A DNA stretch of 64,000 nucleotides from Pseudobacter sp051955275 (GCF_051955275.1 NZ_JBQCGW010000219.1:19756-83755), one strand, 5' to 3'. Numbered from the stretch's first letter, positions 1 to 10,039 are shown. The notes: generated from the sequence alone by a model not told the origin. A program made the numbers and translations.

Positions 1-1877
1 GCTGCTCCGGCATCATCAGCCCAGGCATAACGCACAGCGATGGGTTTGGCTACTTCGGCAGCCTGCAGGATCACCTGGCCGTTCTGAATGCTGGCAACAG
101 CAGGATAGAATTTCTTATCTGCGCCTGCGATCTCAAAACCTTTCAGTTCCGAACCACCACGGATGGCCAGGCCTTTTCCGGTTGAGGCGAAACTGAGTGT
201 TACTTTATTTCCTGCTGCAATAAATGATTTATAAACCGGGCCTGATGCCAGTACAGCTTTCTTGTAAGTATCACGAAGGGCAATGGCTGCCAGTCTCAGC
301 CCCACATCCTGTTTATTGGCCGGGTGAATATCCGCTGCATCGCCTATATCGGTGGTAACTGCCATGCCGGTATTGAAAACACTGAGTGTTTTTGCCTGCG
401 ATTCCCGGAGCTCAGCCCATTCGCTTCCTTTATTGCTGTTGCCATTATTGGCATTCCAGCTGCTCAGCTGAACGAAATAGAAGGGCATGGTTGGATTGTT
501 GAACATCCTGCGCCAGTCCTTTATCAATAACGGCAATGCGTACCTGTACTCGTAAGCATGGTTGGTATTGGCTTCGCCCTGGTACCAGATTGCACCTTTC
601 ACCCGGATCCCTGCAAATGGATTCACCATACCGTTGTACAGAACGGAAGGGTAATCATTCGGCCCGATGCTATTGGAATTATGCAGTACATACTGGATCC
701 TGTAGAACCAGTTGTTATTGAGCGGATATTTATGGCCATTCACTTCGAGGAAAAGATCTGTACTGTCGCCCCAGATACCACCACCACCACCGCTGTCTTC
801 CACGCGGATGGCGATCATATTCTTTCCCGCATTAAGCTGCGTTGCAGGGATCTGGTAAACACGCTTGTTATTCCAGCCGGCTGATGCGCCGAGAAATTCA
901 CCATTGAAATAAGTCTGGTCGTTGTCATCGATCATACCTGCATGCAATGTGGCGGGTTTGCCGGCATCTTCCGGCGCAATGTCTACAGTCTGGCGGAACC
1001 AGACAATACCATCGAGCCTCGACAGTTTTGGCTGACTTTCCCAGGCATTGGGCAATGGCATGGTTGACCATTTGCTATGATCATAATCAGCACGCTTCCA
1101 GCTGGCGCTGTCGGCCACATCGGGCATATCGCGCTGCAATTCTTTCAGGTAAGCAGCTTCACTTTTCTTCCTGGCAGCTATCAACTCCTCAAAACTGGCC
1201 TGACCGGCCGCCTGCATCACTGATTTGTAGTGGGCATCGTTCAGCATGGCAGCATGACTGATCCAGGCTTCTATCTGTGTGCCGCCCCAGGTGGAATTGA
1301 TCAGTCCGATCGGGATATTCAATTCCTGGTTCAGCTTGCGCCCAAAGAAATAACCCACGGCTGAAAAAGGCATCACACTGGAAGGTGAGCAGGTTTCCCA
1401 TTTTGCGTTATCTGAAGTAGAGAGGGGCTCTGCCGCCACTTTCTTAGGGATCGTGTATAATCTGATATCCGGGTAGCTGGCCTTGCTCACTTCCTCATCT
1501 GCATTCAGGATGGTGCCCCAGCCTTTCAATGGCATTTCCATATTCGATTGCCCGGAGCAGAACCACACATCCCCCATCAGCAATCCACGCAACACTACGG
1601 TTGATTTACCTTTTACGGTCAGGTTAAAAGGTTTGCCCAATTTCTCAGGAGCCAGCACTACCTGCCATTGTCCGTTTCCGGAAGCAATGGTGGTCTTTTT
1701 CTGGCCACGAAGGCTCACCACAATGCTTTCACCGGCACTGGCCGTTCCCCATAACCTGATGGGAGCATCACGTTGTAACACCATACTGTCTCCGAAAATA
1801 ACGGGCAATTCCGGTTGCGCATATACGTTACCGGTGACTATGATCAGCAATGCTGTTACCAGGTGGATTCTTTTCAT
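1..1877 (-). CDS. Sialate O-acetylesterase-like SGNH carbohydrate esterase (C-terminus cut by window edge)
   Basis: An exported carbohydrate esterase expected to remove O-acetyl groups from glycans in the periplasm. The frame is open from the ATG at 1877 to base 1, giving about 625 residues; family members are near 640, so only the last few residues are missing. Residues 1-20 form a signal peptide ending NVYA before Gln. The SGNH block GQSNM is at 109-113 (nucleophile Ser111), a typical family segment NSTWGGTQIEAW follows, and the acid/base pair DIHP puts the catalytic His near 518. It is the last visible gene of the polysaccharide locus, 25 bp after the GH27 gene. No sialic-acid genes are visible, so in this soil-type setting it more probably deacetylates a plant or microbial polysaccharide. 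The family is clear; the substrate is inference. Confidence 0.9.
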   Translation of the reverse strand, partial: MKRIHLVTALLIIVTGNVYAQPELPVIFGDSMVLQRDAPIRLWGTASAGESIVVSLRGQKKTTIASGNGQWQVVLAPEKLGKPFNLTVKGKSTVVLRGLLMGDVWFCSGQSNMEMPLKGWGTILNADEEVSKASYPDIRLYTIPKKVAAEPLSTSDNAKWETCSPSSVMPFSAVGYFFGRKLNQELNIPIGLINSTWGGTQIEAWISHAAMLNDAHYKSVMQAAGQASFEELIAARKKSEAAYLKELQRDMPDVADSASWKRADYDHSKWSTMPLPNAWESQPKLSRLDGIVWFRQTVDIAPEDAGKPATLHAGMIDDNDQTYFNGEFLGASAGWNNKRVYQIPATQLNAGKNMIAIRVEDSGGGGGIWGDSTDLFLEVNGHKYPLNNNWFYRIQYVLHNSNSIGPNDYPSVLYNGMVNPFAGIRVKGAIWYQGEANTNHAYEYRYALPLLIKDWRRMFNNPTMPFYFVQLSSWNANNGNSNKGSEWAELRESQAKTLSVFNTGMAVTTDIGDAADIHPANKQDVGLRLAAIALRDTYKKAVLASGPVYKSFIAAGNKVTLSFASTGKGLAIRGGSELKGFEIAGADKKFYPAVASIQNGQVILQAAEVAKPIAVRYAWADDAGA

Positions 1878-1902
1878 TACACTCTGTATTATGGATCGGT
1901 TA

Positions 1903-3114
1903 TTATTTTTTGATCAGGCGGAAAAGCTTTGTCTCATGGGCAGCGATCTTGCCGCTCCATGCATGTTTCTTTCCGGTGATGCGATGTTCCCAGCAATCGC
2001 GGATTACGAAGCCCGTTGAGAGGCCGATGTCTTCCGTTGAAAATTTATAAGCCTGTTCTGTGTCTGCCACATTGAGTACCGCCAGGGCATAATCTCCACC
2101 ATCCAATGGTTTCAGGAATATTTCCCATTGGGCATCACTACGGATACGTTTGGCCTGAATGGCTGCTGCATCCTGGTTGATGGCAATCACTTCAGGGTTC
2201 AGCAGTATCCTCCTGGTGGTCTCATTCATGGCGGTGATATCATTGGTGGCTATCAGCGGGGCGGCCATCATACTCCACAAACTCATCTGGCTCTGGTACT
2301 CTGTATCGTTGCAACCAATACCACCGAGATCAGCCGATGGGCCTTTCGCTCCATACAGTCCGATCACCAGCATATCCGGATCATTCCAGCGGCCGCGGCC
2401 TGCATAAGCATCCAGCGATCCGTTCACGGCAACAATGTCCATGATCCCTTCACCATCCGTACCGGGTTTTGCTTTCCATTTATCGCGGATATCCCCCGTA
2501 GTACGCCACAAGCTGCCACCGGCATTGGACGCCCAGAACCATGGCTTCCTTCCGCCCCATTCGCAGATTCCGAAAATTATATCGCGGCCCGACCTGGTAA
2601 GGGCATTGGCCATGGTGGTATAGCGTTGTTTGGCTGTATTGGAATCTTCGGGAGCGTTGCAGTAATCGTATTTGAGATAGTCGATGCCCCAGCTGGCAAA
2701 TGTTTTTGCATCCTGCTCTTCAAAGTTGAGACTGGCCGTGTATCCTGCACAGGTGAGCGGCGCTGCATCGGAATAGAGGCCGAGCTTCAGCCCTTTTGCA
2801 TGTACATAATCAGCCAGGGCTTTGATTCCTGACGGGAACTTCACAGGATCGGCAATGATATTGTTTTTCTTATCGCGGCCACCCTGCCAGCCATCATCGA
2901 TGATGAGATACCGGTAACCAGCAGCCAGCATGCCGGTAGACTCCATGGCATCCGCCACTTTCCGGATCAGCGTTTCATCGATGCGTTCTCCGTAAAGGTT
3001 CCAGGTCATCCAACCCATGGGTGGTAACGGCGAGAGCTCCTTACGGAGCTTCACCTGCGACTGCATAATAGCAGACATTAAAACCAACCCTGTCAATATT
3101 ATGAATTGCTTCAT
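1903..3114 (-). CDS. GH27 alpha-galactosidase
   Basis: A retaining exo-alpha-galactosidase of clan GH-D, 403 residues, with a signal peptide at about 1-20. The start is the ATG at 3114; a TTG one codon earlier is less likely. Family marks are the N-terminal PPMGWMTWN, the strand LIIDDGWQ, the nucleophile in YLKYDYCNA (Asp about 150), the acid/base in WRTTGDI (Asp about 208) and the substrate-site loop GRWNDPDML. A C-terminal beta-sandwich ending in FRLIKK completes the usual two-domain fold. It lies 12 bp from the GH95 gene and 25 bp from the esterase, all in one minus-strand operon. Removal of terminal alpha-galactose from the glycan captured by the SusCD pair is the expected role. Some GH27 enzymes act on beta-L-arabinopyranosides, so specificity stays open. 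Confidence 0.93.
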   Translation of the reverse strand: MKQFIILTGLVLMSAIMQSQVKLRKELSPLPPMGWMTWNLYGERIDETLIRKVADAMESTGMLAAGYRYLIIDDGWQGGRDKKNNIIADPVKFPSGIKALADYVHAKGLKLGLYSDAAPLTCAGYTASLNFEEQDAKTFASWGIDYLKYDYCNAPEDSNTAKQRYTTMANALTRSGRDIIFGICEWGGRKPWFWASNAGGSLWRTTGDIRDKWKAKPGTDGEGIMDIVAVNGSLDAYAGRGRWNDPDMLVIGLYGAKGPSADLGGIGCNDTEYQSQMSLWSMMAAPLIATNDITAMNETTRRILLNPEVIAINQDAAAIQAKRIRSDAQWEIFLKPLDGGDYALAVLNVADTEQAYKFSTEDIGLSTGFVIRDCWEHRITGKKHAWSGKIAAHETKLFRLIKK

Positions 3115-3126
3115 CAATGTTCAAGC

Positions 3127-5445
3127 TTATTTGCCGGCAGTGGTCCACACGGTTTTCATCTCACCATTCACTTTCAGCTTCACCTGTTTTTTCACGGGAG
3201 ATGTAATGACGTATTTAGTTACTTTTCCATCCTTCCATTCAAAGCTCACAGTTACATTGCCTCTTGCTTTCAGTCCTTTTACCTTGCCTTCCGCTTTCCA
3301 CAGATCGGGGATGGCGGGCAGCAGTTCGATATGACCTGCATGGCTCTGGAGCACCATTTCCATGATGGCTGCGGCGGCGCCGAAGTTGCCATCGATCTGG
3401 AAGGGAGGTCCGGCAGAGAACAGGTTCGGATACACACCACCACCAGCTCCATAGTTGATATCCGTACGGAGCGTAGGTTTCAGCAATTCACGCAGGAGCT
3501 TGAACGCCCGGTTGCCATCCAGCAGCCTGGCCCAGAAGAGTTGCTTGTAAGCGATCGCCCAGCTTGGACCATCATCGCCCCTTACTTCCAGTGTTTTCTT
3601 TGCCGCTTCAGCCAGATCAGGCGTTCCATTGGCCGTGATCAGGTTGGCAGGATACAGTCCGTACAAATGGGAGATATGACGGTGTTCCTTATCTGTCTCT
3701 TTGTAATCTTCCAGCCATTCCTGAATGCGGCCGCTGGGAGAGATAATGCCTGCAGGAGGCAGTTGTTTCAGCTGGGCACGAAGGGTATCTACCAGTTTCT
3801 TATCGGTTTTCAGTTTCACTGCTGCTTCAATCACGTTGTTGAAGAGCTCCCGGATGATCTGGTTATCGATGGTAGCACCAACGCAGATGCTGGCGTGATT
3901 GCCATTGGGAAGATAAAAAGAATTTTCGGGAGAAGATGAAGGAGATGTTACCAGCCATCCGGTTTTCTCATCCTTTACCAGGATGCTCTTGTAGAAAAGC
4001 GCTGATCCTTTCAGGATGGGATAGATGCTTTTCAGATAGTTCACATCATCGGAATACACATAATGCTCCCAGAGATTGTTACAGAGCCAGCCGCTGCCGC
4101 TCTTGGTAACGCCCCAGCTGGCGCTCTCACCAGGCTCGGTAAAGCCCCATACATTGGTGATCACGTGAGCTACCCAGCCTTCTGCATTGTAGTAGGCTTT
4201 GGCCGTGCGCTCACCGGGTTTCACCAGTCCACGCACCAGTTCGGTGAGTGGCAGGTTGAGCTCGGAGAGGTTGCTCATTTCAACTGGCCAGTGGTTCATC
4301 TGCACGTTCACATCCAGGTGATAATCTCCATTCCACGGAGTGTTCACCTGGTTGGCCCAGAGCCCCTGAAGGTTCGGCGGCAGCAATCCCACACGGGTGC
4401 TGCTGATGCTGAGGTAGCGGCCAAACTGCAGGAAAAGTACGGGCAGGCTCTTGTCTGCTTCCGGTTGCTTGTAGTAAGCAGCCAGGCGTTTATCGGTGGT
4501 CAGGCTTTCTGCCGGTCCTGTGCCGAGGTCTACGGCAACACGGCCGAACAGTTTCCTGAAATTGTTTACATGCGTTTGCTTCTGAATGGCATAGCTTTTC
4601 TTCAGCGCCGCATTCATATTTTTTGTTACCAGTGATCTGTAATTGGTATTGCGGAAATCCGTAGCGGTAGATACCAGGATCAGGGCTTCATCGGCACCTT
4701 CGATCAGCAGTTCTTTACCACGCACCGTTTGCTTACCACCGGTGTTCAGTACTCTAACTTCAGTAAGATACTGCATGCCTTTGCCATCGGTTCCGTTATT
4801 CAGCTGGCCTGTTAACTGCAATGCATGACCGGCAACACTACTCTCCCCTCTTTCAGGACGGCTGATGCCAACTGCAAAACTGATCTTACCTTTTTCGCTG
4901 GCTTTGATGCGGATCAGATCCACATCATCCCCGAAACTGGTGAAATATTCGCGTGTGTATCGCACGCCGTTCAGGGTGAATGTTGTGGTGGCAATGGCGC
5001 TGTCGATACTCAGCCAGCGGCGGTATTCACTTTGTACCCCTTCTGCTCCGTAATCATAATTGATATTGAGGTCAGCCAGCATCTGGAAGCACCCCCACTG
5101 AGGACCGCCGGAGCCGGGTCCCAGGCATATGAAACTTTTATCGATCAGTTTCTGTGCTTCGTCATTTTTTCCTGCAGACAGCAGGCTCCTGATCTGGGGC
5201 AGTTGTTTATATGCTTCGTAATTATTGGCATCCTGCGGACTGCCGCTCCACATGGTGATATCGTTCAACACCACTTTCTCTTTCTGAACACCACCATCGG
5301 GTGTCATGCCCAGGCGGCCATTGCCGAGAGGAAGGGTTTCTTCCCATTGGGCAGCCGGTTTATCAAACCATAACTGAAGCGGACGGTTCTGTGCAACGGC
5401 AGTAATGGAAAAGAAAAGCGCAACAAAGCCAATCGTTCGTTTCAT
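3127..5445 (-). CDS. GH95 alpha-L-fucosidase (or alpha-L-galactosidase)
   Basis: An inverting exo-glycosidase of family GH95, 772 residues from the ATG at 5445. I prefer this start over one 13 codons upstream because MKRTIGFVALFFSITAVAQ is a clean signal peptide. The N-terminal beta-domain shows LPLGNGRLG and DITMWSGSPQ. The (alpha/alpha)6 barrel carries the two Asn that activate the catalytic base (N380 and N384 in NVQMNHWP), the general acid region GRIQEWLEDY (E576), HRHISHLYGLYP and FQIDGNFG (D685). All key residues of the family are present. GH95 members cleave alpha-1,2-fucose, or alpha-L-galactose in some subgroups, from xyloglucan, pectin side chains or host glycans. Its place between glycan-binding lipoproteins and a GH27 enzyme fits stepwise removal of terminal sugars in the periplasm. 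Confidence 0.93.
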   Translation of the reverse strand: MKRTIGFVALFFSITAVAQNRPLQLWFDKPAAQWEETLPLGNGRLGMTPDGGVQKEKVVLNDITMWSGSPQDANNYEAYKQLPQIRSLLSAGKNDEAQKLIDKSFICLGPGSGGPQWGCFQMLADLNINYDYGAEGVQSEYRRWLSIDSAIATTTFTLNGVRYTREYFTSFGDDVDLIRIKASEKGKISFAVGISRPERGESSVAGHALQLTGQLNNGTDGKGMQYLTEVRVLNTGGKQTVRGKELLIEGADEALILVSTATDFRNTNYRSLVTKNMNAALKKSYAIQKQTHVNNFRKLFGRVAVDLGTGPAESLTTDKRLAAYYKQPEADKSLPVLFLQFGRYLSISSTRVGLLPPNLQGLWANQVNTPWNGDYHLDVNVQMNHWPVEMSNLSELNLPLTELVRGLVKPGERTAKAYYNAEGWVAHVITNVWGFTEPGESASWGVTKSGSGWLCNNLWEHYVYSDDVNYLKSIYPILKGSALFYKSILVKDEKTGWLVTSPSSSPENSFYLPNGNHASICVGATIDNQIIRELFNNVIEAAVKLKTDKKLVDTLRAQLKQLPPAGIISPSGRIQEWLEDYKETDKEHRHISHLYGLYPANLITANGTPDLAEAAKKTLEVRGDDGPSWAIAYKQLFWARLLDGNRAFKLLRELLKPTLRTDINYGAGGGVYPNLFSAGPPFQIDGNFGAAAAIMEMVLQSHAGHIELLPAIPDLWKAEGKVKGLKARGNVTVSFEWKDGKVTKYVITSPVKKQVKLKVNGEMKTVWTTAGK

Positions 5446-5543
5446 AGTGCATTTTTTGAAGCAACAGGGAAAAACAAAGTTCACCTGTATACAGATCCGG
5501 GTAAATGGATTTTATTGTTTAATTAATGGAAATTTTCACGATA

Positions 5544-6776
5544 CTACCTCTTTTGCTCGAATGTAAGTTCGCTCAGGTTGCTGTACGCACTTTCATTGCT
5601 GGCCACTTTTTTGATCCGGAACCTGATATAACGTACTGTAGGCATATTGGGGGGGAAGTTCACAATATAAGGGCCTGTTCCGTTATCACTGCGGGTGACT
5701 TCCTGCAACAGTTTCCAGCCTTTCGCAATGGCCTGGTCCTTCCAGCCCGGATCATTCCCGGGTAAGGTGGTGTAAGCAGCTTCGGTAAGATTATCGATAC
5801 CCCAGATCTCGTATTCTGTAGGATTGTGGCAGCAGTCGCGGCCCGTTACCTCTACATTCTGCAGACGGCGGTAAGAACGGCCCATATCAAAGGTGAAATG
5901 GTGTGGCAATGGTTTGTCGCCCGCTGAATGCCAGAGATTATTCCACCCCTGTGGTGTTGTGGTTCCATCCCATAATTTAGTCAGGTTGGTAGGAGGCTCA
6001 TAAGGGCCCACGTCATTGGGCAGGCTCAATGCTTTGAAAAGACTCTTGTCGAGCCTGGCAATTACAAATTCAATTTTAGGGAATGTATCAACCAGGTTCA
6101 CGGTGAAAGTATCAAGCGCATTCACGGGTGTGTATTCGCTCTCATACGCTATTTTGGTACCGTATTTATAGTCGGTAAGTGTGAGAGTGTTCTGGGATTT
6201 CGGTAAGCTTACCTGTTTGGTTTCATTTGCCGTATTTATATAACGGATATTAGTAACCGCGTTGGTAGAGTCTGGCGTCAGGAAGTACAGTGTGATCTCT
6301 GATCCATCATCATTCAGCATTTCAAAAGGGAATGTGCGGTCGATCGCCCTGTTCATCAGGCTGTTCCTGTATGCGTTTCCAAAAACCCGGGCATTGGATA
6401 TTTCCACGGGAATGGAGCGGCGGCCTTTTGCATCTTCGGAATAAACGAAGAAGGTATAGGTATATTCATCGAGGTTATTGATCACGGTGAATATGGTATC
6501 TGCCGGGCTGTGCGTGGTAGCGGGCACTTCCAGGGAATCGCGGTAATTGTTCCAGAAGATCCTGTATTTGATGATAGATGGATCGGGACTGGGAGACCAG
6601 CCGATACCGAGGCGGTGATCACCTGACCTTACAAAGACTTTGGTGATGATGCCCGGGTACTTGATCTCTTTTCCGTCCAGGAAATCTTTATAACCATCGA
6701 TCTTCTGTGAGCAGGCCCACAGGCCCAGGCAAACCAGGCCTGAGATCCAGAGAATGTATGAATATTTTCTTGGCAT
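5544..6776 (-). CDS. DUF4998 and discoidin-like surface glycan-binding lipoprotein
   Basis: A predicted outer-membrane lipoprotein of 410 residues that occupies the SusE/SusF position of the locus. The lipobox LGLWAC gives Cys22. The segment after it (YKDFLDGKEIKYPG, then alternating hydrophobic strands with IGWSPSPDPSI) matches the DUF4998 fibronectin-like type. The C-terminal 150 residues look like an F5/8 type C (discoidin) fold, with HHFTFDMGR, VEVTGRDCCHNPTEYEIWG and VRYIRFRIKKV. Discoidin domains bind sugars, so a role in holding the polysaccharide at the cell surface is likely. It follows the next lipoprotein gene by 17 bp in the same operon and is separated from the GH95 gene by 98 bp. 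Binding specificity cannot be read from sequence. Confidence 0.8.
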   Translation of the reverse strand: MPRKYSYILWISGLVCLGLWACSQKIDGYKDFLDGKEIKYPGIITKVFVRSGDHRLGIGWSPSPDPSIIKYRIFWNNYRDSLEVPATTHSPADTIFTVINNLDEYTYTFFVYSEDAKGRRSIPVEISNARVFGNAYRNSLMNRAIDRTFPFEMLNDDGSEITLYFLTPDSTNAVTNIRYINTANETKQVSLPKSQNTLTLTDYKYGTKIAYESEYTPVNALDTFTVNLVDTFPKIEFVIARLDKSLFKALSLPNDVGPYEPPTNLTKLWDGTTTPQGWNNLWHSAGDKPLPHHFTFDMGRSYRRLQNVEVTGRDCCHNPTEYEIWGIDNLTEAAYTTLPGNDPGWKDQAIAKGWKLLQEVTRSDNGTGPYIVNFPPNMPTVRYIRFRIKKVASNESAYSNLSELTFEQKR

Positions 6777-6793
6777 ATAGCAGCATTTATGGT

Positions 6794-8059
6794 TTACCTG
6801 GGATCACCCCAGAATGAGAGTTCGGCAATATTAAAGAAGTTGTTGGTGAGTGACGCATTCTCCAGGCACTGGAAACGGATATACCTCACCTTCGGCAGTT
6901 CAAGATCGAAATTGAAGCTGAAGCCCGCATTCCAGAAATCGAGATCTGTGTTGGTATATTGCGGGTTAGGCAATCCCGATGGCTTTGCAGGGAGCGTCCA
7001 GGTACCGAGGTTGATCCATCCGTTGGAAGACGTTTGACCTACTCCCGGAGAGCCCGGGCCATGCGGCAATGTTTCATCAACTGGATTGGATTCCCTGCCC
7101 CAGATTGTCCAGCTTTGCGGTGCACCCGCTTGCCAGAGCCAGTTTCCACTGCCGTCGATGCCACGGTTCCAGATGGTGTAGCGGCTGAGTTTGGCGGCAC
7201 GGCCCATATCAAAAGTGATCACTGCAGGCCATACAAGCGGCGAAATCGGCTGCGTGGTATGATAACCGGGAGATCCTGTATTTCCATTCCAGATATTTTC
7301 GATCTCCCATCCGAAACCCGTTGGCACATCCGTGCCCAGGATATACCTGCTGAACCTGGATTTGTCCATCAGCGTTTCATAGATGGGTTTCACTGTAGTG
7401 AAGAATGTATCGGAAATATTCTGCCAGCGGTCAGTAATGTAAAAGCCGAATTCCGTATCCACCGTATCATATCCCCTTAGGCTATACGAAATCTGCTCCA
7501 TGCTGGTATAGTTCTGGTTTACGATCTCGAACTGTTTAGTAACACTGTTCTTTGCAATGGCAATCACACCGATATCTGAAGCCGAAGGGTTCTGCAGGGC
7601 GATATTGATACCACCGAAATCAGCCTTGGTAAAGATGGTAGGGCGGGCCTCCAGATAAGGAGGAGTTTGCGGTGTAACCTTCACATCAACAGGATCAGAC
7701 ATAACGTTTGCCCTGCTCACGGTGTGGAGCGTAACAGTGTATTCCTGTGATTTCGCAAAACCATTCACATGGATGGTATCGGAATAATAAGAGCTCTTGG
7801 ATTGCCGGGTGATCCTGTCGTTGATTTTGTAAGTAGCCTGTACATACAGGATATTATCCGATTGAGGAAGATCATAGGTGATCACGGCAGAACCGGGGCC
7901 GGAGGTTACCTGAATATTCTTCACCACATCGGGCTTGGTGGTATCACCGGATACGATGTCATTGTAGTCCTCAACTTTGGAACAGGAGTACAGCACTACT
8001 GCCACAACAGCCGGCAGTAAAAGCGCTAAGTATTTTTTATATGGAAGTTTCATACTCAT
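6794..8059 (-). CDS. DUF4959/DUF5126/DUF5000-type surface glycan-binding lipoprotein
   Basis: A 421-residue predicted surface lipoprotein with lipobox VVLYSC (Cys26). After the anchor comes a fibronectin-like module (about 30-125; starts TTKPDVVKNIQVTSGPGSAV), a middle module (about 130-230), and a discoidin-like C-terminus (about 260-421) with VITFDMGRAAKLSRYTIWNR and VRYIRFQCLEN. This order is typical of the DUF4959-DUF5126-DUF5000 family found directly after SusD. It shares the VRYIRF discoidin strand with the next gene, so the two are probably distant paralogues that bind different faces or parts of one glycan. It follows susD by 23 bp. Two ATGs at 8059 and 8053 could serve as start; both keep the signal peptide. 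Confidence 0.8.
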   Translation of the reverse strand: MSMKLPYKKYLALLLPAVVAVVLYSCSKVEDYNDIVSGDTTKPDVVKNIQVTSGPGSAVITYDLPQSDNILYVQATYKINDRITRQSKSSYYSDTIHVNGFAKSQEYTVTLHTVSRANVMSDPVDVKVTPQTPPYLEARPTIFTKADFGGINIALQNPSASDIGVIAIAKNSVTKQFEIVNQNYTSMEQISYSLRGYDTVDTEFGFYITDRWQNISDTFFTTVKPIYETLMDKSRFSRYILGTDVPTGFGWEIENIWNGNTGSPGYHTTQPISPLVWPAVITFDMGRAAKLSRYTIWNRGIDGSGNWLWQAGAPQSWTIWGRESNPVDETLPHGPGSPGVGQTSSNGWINLGTWTLPAKPSGLPNPQYTNTDLDFWNAGFSFNFDLELPKVRYIRFQCLENASLTNNFFNIAELSFWGDPR

Positions 8060-8082
8060 ATTTTAAGCAATTCGGGAAGGGT

Positions 8083-9993
8083 TTACCAATAAGGAGTTTG
8101 AACGAGGTTAGGATTGGTGAGGAGATCATATTCCTGGATAGGGAACAGATAATCGCGCAACCCAAATGAAGGCTGGTATACATTACTGAGCTGGTAATAA
8201 CCACCAACGGTGCGGTTGAATACAGCCCAACCCTGGAAAGGCCTGCTGAGTACCTCCTGCAATTCTTTCCAGCGGCGGAGATCCCATCCTGCCTGTCCTT
8301 CGAAGGCCAGTTCTATCCTTCTCTCCTGGTGGATGATACTGCGCAAACCTTCTTTGGAAGCTGGTTTTGAAGAAAGGCGTGAGTGCTGTGCCCAGGAAGT
8401 GACAACTCCCTGCAGACCGGCCCTTGCCCTCACTTTGTCTAGATACAGGATAGCTTCCGAGTTATTCCCTGCTTCATTCAGGCACTCGGCATACAGAAGC
8501 CAGAGACCGCTCAGGCGGATGAATGTCCAGGGATAGGTCTGCCATACGGTATTCTGACCGGGGATAGACATATAATGAACCAGTTTCTTGGCCCAGTAGC
8601 CGGTAGCATTATAACGGGTACGGTCAGGTGGAGAAGCAAATCCGTTCACTGCATTGACATAGTTGAGATCATTATCGTCGGTTTTTCCGGAACCAAACCA
8701 GGTAGCACCATCAAATGCAACACTGGAGTAGTAACGTGGCTCACGGTTGAAATTACCTTTTGCTGTGGTATACCCCTGCCTGATATAATAGCGGTGGGCT
8801 GCATCACCTGTGCCTAACTGGTAGCGGTTGGAATAATCGAAGTCGAGGTCTTCATTGATAGGCACTCCGTTTTTGGAGTAGAAGATTTCACTCTCTGCAA
8901 TGGGCACCGAGAAATTGGAGTACACGGCAAATACATTGTTGGCTGCATCCGAAGTTACGCGGGGCATGGCCATGTATTGCCATCCGAAATGCGGGTTGAG
9001 TGTCCATACCTGCTCAGCATTCCATCCATCTACAAAAGCACCCTGCAACGTAAGCAGCTGCCTGGTTTCATTACCGGCCCTCACGATATTACCCTGCAGG
9101 CGCAGTTCATACAGTTTGGCGCCTGCCAGTTCAGCAGCTTCGATAGCTTCTTTACAAGCCTGTGCCGCACGCTCCCATTTAGTGGCATCATATGATTGAG
9201 GAAAAAGACTTTCGCCATCCTTACCTTTGAAACCTGCATAATCAGGGTTACCATTGAACAGCGGGCTGGCCTGCGTTGCAAGCACTTCAGCCTTCACTGC
9301 CTTTGCAATAGCGCTGGTGATCCTGCCTGCTTCTGTTGCCGCATTCTGAATGGCAGGTGGCAGATCAACGATCGCTTCATTGAGCATCTTTACTACATAG
9401 TTGAAACAGGAATCGAGTGATTGTTGCTTCTGACGTACTTCATCCGGCGTTGCGTTCACGGGAATAGCCCTGTCTGCAATGGGAATAGGGCCATACATCC
9501 TGATCAGCCAGTAATGATAATAAGCTTTGAGGAATTTTGCCTCAGCCGTCCAGCGGGCTCTGTCGAAAGGTTGTACATCCAGTGGAACATGCACATTTTC
9601 AAGAAAGGTATTGCACATGCGGATGCTTTCGAAGAGTTTGAGTCCCATATTATATCCCTGCCAGTAATTGTGGATAGGATTGAGACTGTTCTGCAGACCG
9701 CGCATGAGGTCAAAGCCTGCATCGCCGCCACCACCGCCAAGCGTGGTCTGGTCCTGCATATTGATCGGGAACAGGATCTCACCGGAGGCGGTGAAGCCTG
9801 AGTTCCTGCGCACATCGGCCAAAGCCTGAAGGTTGGCATAACAACCGAAGAGGTATGCCTGCGTTTCATTGGCATTGGTGAAAGAACTATTGAGGGTGGC
9901 CACATTGTCCGGAACCACATCCAGGTATTTGCCGCAACCCTGGAAAACTCCGAAGGAACAGCCAGCCAGTAATATTTTGATGAAGATTTTCAT
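8083..9993 (-). CDS. SusD/RagB-family outer-membrane lipoprotein
   Basis: The substrate-binding lid of a SusCD outer-membrane importer, 636 residues with lipobox GVFQGC (Cys20) followed by GKYLDVVPD, the usual SusD start. TPR-like helices carry the family segments AEAKFLKAYYHYWLIRMYGPIPI (split by a loop) and, near the C-terminus, LLYAECLNEAG and VRARAGL followed by IHQERRIELAFEGQAGWDLRRW, read here in pieces. It ends in LVQTPYW. It lies 46 bp after susC, the invariant order in such loci. SusD binds the oligosaccharide outside the cell and closes over the SusC barrel. The sequence alone does not show which sugar is bound; neighbouring enzymes point to alpha-galactosyl and alpha-fucosyl glycans. 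Confidence 0.95.
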   Translation of the reverse strand: MKIFIKILLAGCSFGVFQGCGKYLDVVPDNVATLNSSFTNANETQAYLFGCYANLQALADVRRNSGFTASGEILFPINMQDQTTLGGGGGDAGFDLMRGLQNSLNPIHNYWQGYNMGLKLFESIRMCNTFLENVHVPLDVQPFDRARWTAEAKFLKAYYHYWLIRMYGPIPIADRAIPVNATPDEVRQKQQSLDSCFNYVVKMLNEAIVDLPPAIQNAATEAGRITSAIAKAVKAEVLATQASPLFNGNPDYAGFKGKDGESLFPQSYDATKWERAAQACKEAIEAAELAGAKLYELRLQGNIVRAGNETRQLLTLQGAFVDGWNAEQVWTLNPHFGWQYMAMPRVTSDAANNVFAVYSNFSVPIAESEIFYSKNGVPINEDLDFDYSNRYQLGTGDAAHRYYIRQGYTTAKGNFNREPRYYSSVAFDGATWFGSGKTDDNDLNYVNAVNGFASPPDRTRYNATGYWAKKLVHYMSIPGQNTVWQTYPWTFIRLSGLWLLYAECLNEAGNNSEAILYLDKVRARAGLQGVVTSWAQHSRLSSKPASKEGLRSIIHQERRIELAFEGQAGWDLRRWKELQEVLSRPFQGWAVFNRTVGGYYQLSNVYQPSFGLRDYLFPIQEYDLLTNPNLVQTPYW

Positions 9994-10039
9994 ATCCGCG
10001 TATTTGAATCGTTCGGGTAATTTCGTTTACTGATCAGGG

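Noticed and set aside
324..1401. Several plus- and minus-strand open frames of 60-108 codons over the first 1.4 kb
   Set aside because: They are shadows of the sialate-esterase-like gene, whose frame runs to the window edge and carries GQSNM and DIHP motifs.
1..1877. A sialic-acid catabolic locus
   Set aside because: No sialidase, NanA-, NanE- or sialic-acid transporter-like genes are visible; the esterase family also acts on other acetylated glycans.
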